This document shows positions 33,312 to 41,402 of a DNA stretch of 64,000 nt, piece after piece. Within the stretch, counting starts at the first letter, position 1. Every line of letters begins with the position of its first letter. Under the pieces are notes generated by a model. That model was not told where the DNA came from. It saw nothing but the letters and a program-made list of their open reading frames with translations, and ran no database searches. This DNA comes from RDXT01 sp033765305. GTDB lineage: Bacteria; Bacteroidota; Bacteroidia; J057. A program made the position numbers and the translations under genes. Location of the stretch: NCBI GenBank assembly GCA_033765305.1, contig JANRID010000042.1, positions 27,769 to 91,768 on the forward strand, given 5' to 3'.

Positions 33312-34991
33312 ATGTCCTATTACCGCCGGATTCAGGGCGTGCGTTACGCCGCCGACCTGCTCGATGCCGCCGACCGCTTCACCCGGGGCCGGGGCGAAAG
33401 CCGCATTTCGCTCGAAGAAATTCAGGAGCTCTACCGGATGGCCCTCGATGGCCGCAAGGTGACCGATGTGGAGCGCCGCACCCTGCTCTACATTGCGAAG
33501 CAGTATCCCTTCACCGAAAAAGCCCGTACCTGGCTGCAGGACCGCATGCAGGTGCCTCCGGAAGATGAGGACACGACCGGCGCAACGGCTGCCCGGGTGC
33601 TGCGCGGCGAATACGAACTCGGCGGCATCACCTGGCAGATCGATCCGGCAGAGGTGCGGCGCCAGGAAGCGCGCGGCGGCACGCGCCTGTTGGGCGAAGC
33701 GCTTCGGGGGGCCATGGAGGCATTTCTGCACTACAACCAGGGCCAGCTCAGCTTTTCCGCTTTTATCTCCCGGCGCGATCTCGCCCTGCCATATTACACC
33801 AACCCCGCCGACCTGTTCAAGGGATACCTCAACCGCAGCCACCTGTTCCTGATCCCGGAGCCTGCCGAAGCCCGCGAAGCGCTCGGCTATGATTTGCCGG
33901 AGGTGCTGGATTTCGAGCACTTCTGGCTTTTCGGGCTGGTATCGCCCGATTTTCCGCACGTGCAGTTCATTGCATACATACACCGCAGCCAGTCCTACCA
34001 GTACAGCAAGGGGTATTTTTCACGCGCATCCAGCATCGGCGACCTGACCTTTGCCGCAATCAAACCGTATGCGGGCTTTCTTAATCTGGAATGGGAGATC
34101 GATCCCGCGGAGGTCGAGCGTCAGTTGGCCCTGGTGCCTGAACAGAATTTCGGCAACTCCCTCTTTGCAGCCCTGCACGGCGGAATTTTCAACGGGGAGA
34201 GCAGCTTCTCGTTCCGGGATTTCATCCAGCAGGAGATCTGGCGGGATCCGGAGCTGCCGCTGAGCCACTACATGCGCCAGTACATCGACCGGGGCACCCT
34301 GCATCTGATTCCGCTGGATTACCGGGAGCAGGCTGCTGCGGGCACTGCGTCGTTCGCGCTGCCGGAGCAGCTTTCGCCCTGGTTTGAGGGCGACTGGGTA
34401 TTCGGGCTGGAGATGCCGCGCAGCACGCATGTGCGCTTCATCATCACGACGCCCCGCGAAAACAGCGACGGCGAAACCGGCTGGAACGACGGCTTCCTCC
34501 TCGATCCGCTCCCGCTGCAGGAGCGCCTGGCCTACGTGGTGCAGGAAGAATTCAACCTCGACGGCCTGACGCTGATCTGGAGCGAGGATGAATATACCGA
34601 CCAGCGCCAGCAGTTCGGCCCGGACTGGCATCATCTGCCGGGCCTCTTCCGCAAAGCGGTCAACACGGTGCTGAATGATTATATCACCCCAACATCCGTA
34701 TTCAACCGGGTGGCCCAGGCAAATCTGGCTGATGTAAACCCGGCGCATTTCGACGATCCGCAGGAATACCGCGCGGCCATCCGCCACCTGATCCGCCCGT
34801 TCCTGAAAACCGGTTCGATCGGGCTGCTGCCCATCGAGTTGCCCGACAACAACCCCGTCAACGGGGAGCCGGTGCAGGACAGCTGGCTGTTCTTCGTGCA
34901 CCTGCCGGATCTTTCCCTGCAAGGCTACTGGGTGATCATCCCGCGCTGGCCGGACGACGGGCAGCAGTCCTACGTGTACGGCGACTGGTGA
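33312..34991 (+). CDS. Protein of unknown function with three tandem copies of one domain
   Basis: 559-aa cytoplasmic protein, family not recognised. Residues 12-78 form an independent helical head (DRFTRGRGESRISLEEIQELYRMALDGRKVTDVERRTLLYIAKQYPFTEKARTWL). Three repeats then follow at about 101-225, 254-382 and 414-545. Each opens with a tryptophan strand (ITWQIDPAEVRRQ / LEWEIDPAEVERQ / LTLIWSEDEYTDQ), has a helical middle, then a LIP/LLP strand (HLFLIPE / TLHLIPLD / IGLLPIEL), and closes with W-F-x-x-x-P-x-x-x-V-x-F-I (WLFGLVSPDFPHVQFIAYIHR / WVFGLEMPRSTHVRFIITTPR / WLFFVHLPDLSLQGYWVIIPR). Repeats 1 and 2 are clearly homologous, 3 is more diverged. It has its own promoter and a strong terminator. 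No signal peptide. Confidence 0.8.
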   Translation: MSYYRRIQGVRYAADLLDAADRFTRGRGESRISLEEIQELYRMALDGRKVTDVERRTLLYIAKQYPFTEKARTWLQDRMQVPPEDEDTTGATAARVLRGEYELGGITWQIDPAEVRRQEARGGTRLLGEALRGAMEAFLHYNQGQLSFSAFISRRDLALPYYTNPADLFKGYLNRSHLFLIPEPAEAREALGYDLPEVLDFEHFWLFGLVSPDFPHVQFIAYIHRSQSYQYSKGYFSRASSIGDLTFAAIKPYAGFLNLEWEIDPAEVERQLALVPEQNFGNSLFAALHGGIFNGESSFSFRDFIQQEIWRDPELPLSHYMRQYIDRGTLHLIPLDYREQAAAGTASFALPEQLSPWFEGDWVFGLEMPRSTHVRFIITTPRENSDGETGWNDGFLLDPLPLQERLAYVVQEEFNLDGLTLIWSEDEYTDQRQQFGPDWHHLPGLFRKAVNTVLNDYITPTSVFNRVAQANLADVNPAHFDDPQEYRAAIRHLIRPFLKTGSIGLLPIELPDNNPVNGEPVQDSWLFFVHLPDLSLQGYWVIIPRWPDDGQQSYVYGDW

Positions 34992-35035
34992 GCCAGTTCT
35001 CCGGCGGCTGTTGCTGCCGGTCTCTGATACGTCTG

Positions 35036-35065
35036 CATCCCCCGGTGCGGTCCGGGGGATGTTTT
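35036..35065 (+). terminator. Rho-independent terminator
   Basis: Perfect 10-bp stem CATCCCCCGG / CCGGGGGATG with a 6-base loop followed by TTTT, 45 bases after the stop of the three-repeat protein gene and before the convergent OmpA-type gene. Confidence 0.85.
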
Positions 35066-35076
35066 GCATGGGACCG

Positions 35077-36405
35077 TCACAGTTTCAGCACGCGCATTTC
35101 CACGCGGCGGTTTTTGGCACGGTTGGTCTCGGTATCATTTGGGGAAACCGGGCGTTCCTCGCCGTATCCGACGGTCAGGATGCGGCCCTCGTCGATGCCG
35201 GCCTGGACCAGAAACGTCTTGCAGCTCTGTACCCGCTTGAGGGAGAGGGCTTTATTCTGGGCGTCGTCGCCATCGCTGGAGGTGTGGCCGGAGAGCTCGA
35301 TCTCGGCGGAGGGATTGGCGCTGAGGAAGTCGCGGATTTTATTGAGCTCGGTTTTGGCGTCGGGGCGGATGGCGGCGCTGCCGAGGTCGAACTGGATATT
35401 GTAGATTTGTACTGATTCGCCTTCGCGGAGGTCGCGTCCGTTGTAGGAGGCCGATTTGGAAGCGGGATCGAGGTAGATGAGCACCTCTTCTTCTCCGCCG
35501 GGCCAGACATCGGCGGCCCCGGTTCCGCTGTTGTATCCGCTGGCATAGGCAGTGAGCGGATGCAGGCCTGAGGGCAGGCTGTCGATGCGGAAGCGCCCTT
35601 GCGCATCGGTGCGGACCTGGCCATAGCCCATCAGCTCGACGGTTGCCTGCGCGATGGGGGTTTCGGTGTCGCGCTCGAGCACGCGCCCGGCAGCGCTGCC
35701 GCGGCAGCCGTAGGTGGCTTTGGGGTTGATGAGCAGCTTGGCGAAGTCGATGGCGAAGCCGTCGCCGGCCCCGGTCACGGGATCGTCGATGCGGATGGTC
35801 AGCCGCTCGCCTTTGAGCAGCTCCAGCATATCGGGCGGCAGGGGAAAGGAAACCACCTTGCCGATGGGGCCGGTCTGGCGGAGGGCATTGAGCTTGCGCT
35901 CGCCTTCCACGAAGCGCTTGTCATTGAGCCATAGCTGGAAGCGGGAGCAGAGATCCGGGGCCTGAAAATCATCCAGAAACAGCTGCAGGACTGCGCGGTG
36001 CACGATCGCACCTTTGATAAAGGAGAGGGACATGGAGACCGGAACCGGGCGGGCGTCGCCCTGCCAGTCGGAGTAGCCGTCGTGGCTGCAGGGCGCCTGG
36101 GCTCCGCCTTTGAAGCTGCTGGGCATCATGATATAGTCGGTGCCGGGCGCATTGCCGGGCACCGGGTCCCAGGGGTAGTAGTGGGCCTCGGTGGCGCGCT
36201 CGCAGAAGGGATCGAACCCTTCCGGGAAGCCGAAGCCCAGGTTGTCGATATCGCCGACGCGGATCATATAATCGGCTTCCGGCGTATTGCGGAGGGTAAC
36301 GTACTGAATGGTCCAGTCGCCGTCGGCGGGGGTTTGGGTCTGGGCCTGGAGGCGGGGAAATGCAGCGAGCAGCAGGGCTGCAGTGCAGAGGAGGGAGCGG
36401 AGCAT
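35077..36405 (-). CDS. OmpA family outer-membrane protein with carboxypeptidase-like regulatory domain
   Basis: 442-aa exported protein. Signal peptide MLRSLLCTAALLLAAFPRLQAQ. The N-terminal 220 residues are a lineage-specific beta-rich domain with several cysteines (EADYMIRVGDIDNLGFGFPEGFDPFCERATEAHYYPWDPVPGN) resembling adhesin-type domains. Residues about 230-310 form a carboxypeptidase-regulatory/CnaB-like domain (GRVLERDTETPIAQATVELMGYGQVRTDAQGRFRIDSLPSGLHPLTAYASGYN). The C-terminus is a peptidoglycan-binding OmpA domain (IQFDLGSAAIRPDAKTELNKIRDFLSANPSAEIELSGHTSSDG ... RILTVGYGEERPVSPNDTETNRAKNRRVEMRVL). The start at 36405 is chosen by the signal peptide. Role: anchoring the outer membrane to peptidoglycan. 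Confidence 0.9.
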   Translation of the reverse strand: MLRSLLCTAALLLAAFPRLQAQTQTPADGDWTIQYVTLRNTPEADYMIRVGDIDNLGFGFPEGFDPFCERATEAHYYPWDPVPGNAPGTDYIMMPSSFKGGAQAPCSHDGYSDWQGDARPVPVSMSLSFIKGAIVHRAVLQLFLDDFQAPDLCSRFQLWLNDKRFVEGERKLNALRQTGPIGKVVSFPLPPDMLELLKGERLTIRIDDPVTGAGDGFAIDFAKLLINPKATYGCRGSAAGRVLERDTETPIAQATVELMGYGQVRTDAQGRFRIDSLPSGLHPLTAYASGYNSGTGAADVWPGGEEEVLIYLDPASKSASYNGRDLREGESVQIYNIQFDLGSAAIRPDAKTELNKIRDFLSANPSAEIELSGHTSSDGDDAQNKALSLKRVQSCKTFLVQAGIDEGRILTVGYGEERPVSPNDTETNRAKNRRVEMRVLKL

Positions 36406-36501
36406 GGGAAATGCGGTTGGAATGAATCTCTTCACCAAATACGTCCATAGATGCGTACGCGGCAAGGAAATTTGACGGATGCAGTAACACTGGCATCCGG
36501 C

Positions 36502-37236
36502 TTATGCTGGTTGTGCTGCGGCAAGCGCTTTCCGCGCCGGCATTTCATCCCAGGTTCTGCCTTCCAACTGCCTGCCGGTGCGTTTCTTGTTTACGCCTCC
36601 CCATTGCTTGAAGAAAAAAGGAATCCCTGCGGCAATACACTGGTTTTTGATATCGACTACCCATTCTTCGCGCATCGGCCTGGCGCCGGGCCCTGACTCT
36701 CCTCCGACAATGACCCAGTCCATGCCGGACAAGTCCAGGCCAGGCAATGGCCCAATCAGCGGCTCCAGGGAAAGAAACTTAACCGCTGCCTGGGTTTGCC
36801 TCAAATGCCCGATTCTGTGCATCACCTTCACATCCTCTACCGATACGCCCATCCAGATATGTCCCGGCCAAGGCAGAAACGGGCTGAAAGACGCCAGGAT
36901 ATCGGCCCGCTTGGTCAGTACCTGAAAGATGTGCTGCGGACAGTCTTGCATGACTTGAAACACCTGCTGGACAAAATCCAAGGTAATTTCCTCATGAAAA
37001 AGATCACTCATCGAGTTGACAAACACCGTTTTGGGAGATTTCCAGGTGTATGGAATGCGCAAGGCGGACTCATGGGCACGGAAGCGGAACCCGTCCCGAT
37101 ACTTTTCCAGACCCATCGCTTCCAGCCTTCGGGTCATGACTTCCGCATAGCAAAACTTACATCCAGATGAAATTTTGCTGCATCCGGTAGTAGGGTTCCA
37201 TGTCATCTGGGTCCATTCGATGCTTGACTGTGCCAT
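36502..37236 (-). CDS. DUF5131 / phage Gp37-Gp68 family three-Cys-motif protein
   Basis: 244-aa protein of the DUF5131 family first described from phage Gp37/Gp68. The N-terminal IEWTQMTWNPTTGCSKISSGCKFCYAEVMTRRLEAMG carries the three-cysteine motif C-x6-C-x2-C (C19, C26, C29), similar to radical SAM enzymes and expected to bind an iron-sulfur cluster. Further hallmarks are KTVFVNSMSDLFHEEI, FQVLTKRADIL, IWMGVSVEDVKV, FLSLEPLIGPLPGLDLSGMDWVIVGGESGPGARPM and FFFKQWGG. It lies seven bases after tcmP on the same strand, the recurring partner arrangement. Molecular function is unproven; a role in nucleic-acid modification or defence is inferred. Base composition is visibly more AT-rich than the neighbours. 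Confidence 0.88.
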   Translation of the reverse strand: MAQSSIEWTQMTWNPTTGCSKISSGCKFCYAEVMTRRLEAMGLEKYRDGFRFRAHESALRIPYTWKSPKTVFVNSMSDLFHEEITLDFVQQVFQVMQDCPQHIFQVLTKRADILASFSPFLPWPGHIWMGVSVEDVKVMHRIGHLRQTQAAVKFLSLEPLIGPLPGLDLSGMDWVIVGGESGPGARPMREEWVVDIKNQCIAAGIPFFFKQWGGVNKKRTGRQLEGRTWDEMPARKALAAAQPA

Positions 37237-37243
37237 AGCGCGC

Positions 37244-38104
37244 TTATGCAGATTGGCCGAGTTCCTTTCCGATGATATCGTTCCCGATTTTCAGCCCGTT
37301 CGCGTTTTGGGTAGCGAGCAGGAAATGATACATTACACTTCCAGTTGCATTTGCCATAGGGAAGGGCTTCGATACAAAATTAAAAATCTTCTTCAGCTGC
37401 CCGGCATAGCGTTCGGCAATGCGCTGAATGATCTGATCTTTTTTATCGGTCACCTCTTCCGGTCCAAACAGGGTCAGATGTGTTTTCGTTTCGTAAAAAT
37501 ACGCCATAATTTCGGACCGCTGAAGTCCCCAGAACCGTTCAAGCTTTGCCAGCCATGCCTCCGAAATCCGGCCATTCTTCGTGAGCATCCTATTGACGCC
37601 AATCCCGGTCGGCACCAGCAGCCAAATATCCACACCCAGCCCGTTCAACGCTTCCAATGACGCCCAGTCCAGCGACATGCCGAAGGGATCGATGAAGCAC
37701 AGGGCTCTCGCATATTTCTCCCGCTGGAGATATACTGCCATATCCTGGAGTTTTTTATTGCAATCGGCCTCAACAACTGTAACCCCCGGAATAGCCGGAA
37801 ACTTTGTATCCAGCAGGTCCCTAAGCGCCTGTGCCTTCTGCGGATCCTTCTCCACCATATAATAGTAGTCGAACCGCTTGGGATGATTCATCCCAAGCAC
37901 CTGCACGGCTACGCTTTCCAGCAATCCCTTCTCTGTCTCCTGTCCAGGCTTTTGGATGGTGCCACATCCGGCAAATCCATCGAAGTAAATCAGCTTGAAC
38001 CGCTGATGTTTCATAATCTCCAAGTATGCGTACAGATACTTGAGAAAGATCTCAATCTTTTTTTCGGTCCACCAGCCGCCAAAGGTATTGGGATGAGATT
38101 CCAT
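37244..38104 (-). CDS. tcmP: Three-Cys-motif partner protein TcmP
   Basis: 286-aa TcmP-family protein, named for its frequent linkage to three-Cys-motif (Gp37/Gp68) proteins. The signature N-terminus is GGWWTEKKIEIFLKYLYAYLEIMKHQRFKLIYFDGFAGCGTI. DGFAGCG at residues 42-48 is a SAM-binding motif I typical of Rossmann methyltransferases, an acidic residue follows at MVEKD (85-87), and CFIDPFGMSLDW near 137-147 resembles motif IV. This supports a SAM-dependent methyltransferase fold, though no activity is established. It heads a two-gene operon with DUF5131 and is AT-richer than surrounding genes, suggesting horizontal acquisition. Confidence 0.88.
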   Translation of the reverse strand: MESHPNTFGGWWTEKKIEIFLKYLYAYLEIMKHQRFKLIYFDGFAGCGTIQKPGQETEKGLLESVAVQVLGMNHPKRFDYYYMVEKDPQKAQALRDLLDTKFPAIPGVTVVEADCNKKLQDMAVYLQREKYARALCFIDPFGMSLDWASLEALNGLGVDIWLLVPTGIGVNRMLTKNGRISEAWLAKLERFWGLQRSEIMAYFYETKTHLTLFGPEEVTDKKDQIIQRIAERYAGQLKKIFNFVSKPFPMANATGSVMYHFLLATQNANGLKIGNDIIGKELGQSA

Positions 38105-38146
38105 AGTTGGGTAATTTGGGTAAAAATACTGCTAATATTTTGAGAA

Positions 38147-38172
38147 TAGCAATAAAAAAAAGAAAATTGCTA
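38147..38172. promoter_or_regulatory. AT-rich inverted repeat upstream of tcmP
   Basis: TAGCAAT and ATTGCTA are 7-bp inverted repeats separated by a 12-base A-rich loop, in the AT-rich region between tcmP (minus) and the propeller regulator (plus). It could be an operator for the tcmP operon or mark the edge of the inserted cassette. Confidence 0.35.
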
Positions 38173-38195
38173 AAAAATAATCTAAGCGGCTCCCC

Positions 38196-38226
38196 TTGCC
38201 TCTTCCGCCTCAGGTCCGTACTTTAC
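38196..38226 (+). promoter_or_regulatory. Promoter TTG-N20-TACTTTAC for the propeller regulator
   Basis: TTG at 38196-38198, 20 bases, then TACTTTAC at 38219-38226, 25 bases before the ATG at 38252. The -7 element lacks the final G, so the match is moderate. Confidence 0.4.
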
Positions 38227-38251
38227 AGAGCTGAAGCCTCGCGGAACCTGC

Positions 38252-41200
38252 ATGCGTATCTGCCGGATTGGGATCTTGATCGGATGGTGCTGCGCGATGG
38301 CCGCAGCCCGCGGGCAGACCTTGCCGCGCAGCGGGTACCAGTTTGTACACCTCGACGGCAGCAAAGGCCTCTCCAGCAATACCGTGCACGACGTGATCGA
38401 AGACCGGCTGGGCTTTATCTGGATCGCGACCCGCTACGGGCTCAACCGCTTCGACGGCTATGCCTGCATCGACTACCGGCCTGCAGCGCTCGCGCAGGCG
38501 GCCGCCGGCAACCGCGTGTACGCCTTGCACGAGGACCCGCACGGCCGGATCTGGACCGCCTACCGCGACGGCGGCATCTGGATTCTCGATCCGCGCAGCG
38601 ATACCTTCAGCCTCTACCGCTCCGCCGCCCTGCCTGAATTCGACTGGGAGCACCTGACGGCCCGATGCTTCTACCAGGACCGCCAGGGCAGGCTCTGGAT
38701 CGGCACCAACGGACACGGTGCCATGGTGCTGGACCCGCAGCAGGAGCTGGCTTTCCGCCTCGGCAACTGGGAAGCGCCGCAGCGGCAGCTGAGCAACAAT
38801 TTCGTCCTCGACTTCGCCGAAGATGCCGATGGCAATATCTGGATCGCAACCGCCGGCCCCGGCCTGAATGTATGGCAGGCCGCCTCCGGACAGACCCGCC
38901 AGATCCACGCGCCGGATCCCCGCATGCGGGATCTGGAAAGCTTCGGCAAATCGCTCTGCTGGGATCCCGGAGGCTGGCTCTGGATCGGCACCGAAGGCAA
39001 CGGGCTCTTCAGGTATCATCCGGAGTCCCGGCATTTCACCCACTACCCATACCCCGGCGGCCCCCTCAGCAGCGCCCTGATCACCGGCCTGCTGCGCATG
39101 CCCGACAGCACCCTCTGGATCTCGACCGACGGCGGAGGGCTGAATGTGCTGGATCCCCGGACCGGCCGCTGCGAATGGGTCCAGCATCAGCCCGGATCGG
39201 ATCAAAGCCTGAATACCAATGCGTTGTACACCCTGTTTCAGGACCGGCGGGGACGCATCTGGATCGGCACCTTCAATGGCGGCCTCAATCTGCTCACCGG
39301 GCAGCGGCCCGCTATCCGCCACCTGAAGCCCCGCAATCCGGAGCAGCCGGCCGGCTCCCGCTCCATCCTCTCGCTCGCCCGGCAGGACGCGGAGCGGATC
39401 TGGGCCGGCACCGACGGCGGCGGCCTCCTCAGCCTGCACCTCGGCTCCGGCGAGGCCGCCTATTACACCACCCGCAACAGCGGCATCGGCGGCGATGTCA
39501 TCACCAGCATCCAGCCCGCCGGGGACGGCTCCCTGTGGCTGGGCACCTTCGCCAGCGGGCTGGCCCGCTTCAGCCCGCAGCGCCGGAGCGGCAGCGTCTT
39601 CCGCCATGACCCCAGCCGGCCCGAAACCCTGCTCAGCAATCACGTATGGGACATGCTGCCCGATCCGGATGGCGGGCTCTGGCTCGCCATGCTGGGCGGC
39701 GGCCTGCATTACCTGCCGCCTGGCAGCAGCAGCGTCCGGCGCTTCATTCCCCAGCCCTCCCAGCCCAATTCAGTGCCCGACTGGAACCTCATGGACCTGC
39801 TCCGCACCCGCGACGGGCAGATCTGGATCGCGGCGGAAACCCAGGGCCTGTGCAGCTATGATCCTCATACAGATCGGTTTACGCGCTACCGGCATGACCC
39901 GGCCGACCCGGCCAGCCTCGGCAGCGACCACCTGCGCTGCCTCTTCGAAGACCGCGAAGGGCGGCTCTGGATCGGGACGGAGGGCAAGGGCCTGAGCTGC
40001 CTGCTGCCCGGCGAATCCCGTTTCCGCCACCTGACGCCTGCGGACGGGCTGCCCTCCGGCCTCATCGAGGCGATCCAGCAGGACCTGAGCGGCAGGATCT
40101 GGGTCAGTACCCACCGGGGAGTCGCCTGCATCGGATCGCCGGAGGGGCCGGTCCGCGCATTCACGCAGGAGGACGGCCTGCCAGGCAGCCCGTTCAACCC
40201 CAAGGCGGCCCTGCGCCTCGGTACCGGGCTGCTGCTCTTCGGCGGCGTGGACGGCATCACAGTCATCGACCCGGAGCGCACGGAACCCGCGCCGCCTCTG
40301 CCGCCGGTGGTGCTCACCGGCTTCCGGATTTTCAGCGAGCAGGCAGCCGGCGGCCGGTATCAGGGCAGGCAGATCTGGAGCGGATCCCTCAACGACAGCA
40401 GCACGGTAGTCGAAATCACCTACCGCGAGAATGCGTTTTCATTCGAGTTCAGCGGCATCGACCCGGCTGCGCCCGGAAGCCTCCGCTATGCCTGGCGGCT
40501 GCGGGGCTTCAGCGACCAGTGGCAGCACACCGGCGCTTCGCAGCGCAGCGCGTCTTTTACCAATCTGGAGCCGGGCCTGTACCGCTTCGAGGTGCGGGCG
40601 GCCCATGCCTACGGAAGCTGGAGCCCGGTGCGGAGCATCGGCCTGCGGATCTGGCCGCCCTTCTGGAAGACCGTCTGGTTCCAGGCGCTGATGACGCTGC
40701 TGGCCCTGGGGGCCGTCCTCGGCGCGGTGCGCTATCTGCTCTACCGCCAGGCAGAACGTAGCCGCAAGCGGCTCGATGCCGCCGAGCGCGAAATCCTGCG
40801 GCTGACCAACGAAAAACTGGCCCAGGAAATCGCAGGCAAGCAGGAGCGCCTGAGCGCGCTGCTGCTTCAGACCGCACATAAAAATGAATTGCTCAACCGC
40901 ATGCGGGAGACCATCCTGGGCAGCAGCGGATTTGCCGAACTCCGCCACAAACTGCTGAGCGCCATCCAGCTCGAACTGCGCGAGGCCGATTACTGGGACC
41001 AGTTTCAGCTCAGCTTCGACGAAAGCCACCAGGAGTTTATCCGCCTGCTGCGCCAGCGCCATCCGGGGCTGAGCGCCGGCGAAATCCGCCTGGCCTGCTT
41101 CATCCGCATGCGCCTCGGCAACCGGGAGATCGCTTCGGTGCTCAACATCACCCTCAGCGGGGTGGAAAAAGGCAAGGTGCGCCTCAAGCACAAGCTGGGC

Positions 41201-41257
41201 CTGCCGCGCGAAGCGGACCTGAATGCGTATCTGATTGATATGCAGGCCGATGGATAA
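38252..41257 (+). CDS. Membrane-spanning two-component-propeller regulator with LuxR-type HTH, no kinase
   Basis: 1001-aa one-component signal transducer. A signal peptide (MRICRIGILIGWCCAMAAARGQ) is followed by about 650 residues of Reg_prop blades, each with a G-x-I-W-I-G/A-T motif (FIWIATRYGLNRFDGY, LWIGTNGHGAMVLDP, IWIATAGPGLNVW, LWIGTEGNGLF, IWIGTFNGGLNLL and so on). Residues about 715-805 form a Y_Y_Y domain (LRYAWRLRGFSDQWQHTGASQRSASFTNLEPGLYRFEVRAAHAYGSWSP). A membrane helix lies at about 808-831, then a coiled coil (AERSRKRLDAAEREILRLTNEKLAQEIAGKQERL). The C-terminal LuxR-like helix-turn-helix is LSAGEIRLACFIRMRLGNREIASVLNITLSGVEKGKVRLKHKLG. Unlike classical hybrid two-component systems there is no histidine kinase or receiver. 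Its position beside a GH5 glycosidase suggests it senses a glycan product. Confidence 0.9.
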   Translation: MRICRIGILIGWCCAMAAARGQTLPRSGYQFVHLDGSKGLSSNTVHDVIEDRLGFIWIATRYGLNRFDGYACIDYRPAALAQAAAGNRVYALHEDPHGRIWTAYRDGGIWILDPRSDTFSLYRSAALPEFDWEHLTARCFYQDRQGRLWIGTNGHGAMVLDPQQELAFRLGNWEAPQRQLSNNFVLDFAEDADGNIWIATAGPGLNVWQAASGQTRQIHAPDPRMRDLESFGKSLCWDPGGWLWIGTEGNGLFRYHPESRHFTHYPYPGGPLSSALITGLLRMPDSTLWISTDGGGLNVLDPRTGRCEWVQHQPGSDQSLNTNALYTLFQDRRGRIWIGTFNGGLNLLTGQRPAIRHLKPRNPEQPAGSRSILSLARQDAERIWAGTDGGGLLSLHLGSGEAAYYTTRNSGIGGDVITSIQPAGDGSLWLGTFASGLARFSPQRRSGSVFRHDPSRPETLLSNHVWDMLPDPDGGLWLAMLGGGLHYLPPGSSSVRRFIPQPSQPNSVPDWNLMDLLRTRDGQIWIAAETQGLCSYDPHTDRFTRYRHDPADPASLGSDHLRCLFEDREGRLWIGTEGKGLSCLLPGESRFRHLTPADGLPSGLIEAIQQDLSGRIWVSTHRGVACIGSPEGPVRAFTQEDGLPGSPFNPKAALRLGTGLLLFGGVDGITVIDPERTEPAPPLPPVVLTGFRIFSEQAAGGRYQGRQIWSGSLNDSSTVVEITYRENAFSFEFSGIDPAAPGSLRYAWRLRGFSDQWQHTGASQRSASFTNLEPGLYRFEVRAAHAYGSWSPVRSIGLRIWPPFWKTVWFQALMTLLALGAVLGAVRYLLYRQAERSRKRLDAAEREILRLTNEKLAQEIAGKQERLSALLLQTAHKNELLNRMRETILGSSGFAELRHKLLSAIQLELREADYWDQFQLSFDESHQEFIRLLRQRHPGLSAGEIRLACFIRMRLGNREIASVLNITLSGVEKGKVRLKHKLGLPREADLNAYLIDMQADG

Positions 41258-41402
41258 CAAGCCCGGCAGCCCGCAGGCAGCAAATCCGGGCATGTCCAGT
41301 GTTTGTCCAGCGGGCAAACGGATCAGAACCGGAGAATTTGTGCGATGCTTGTACGGTGCGGCAGGTGCTGCACAGATCCTCGACCTTACTGCTATTACCC
41401 GT

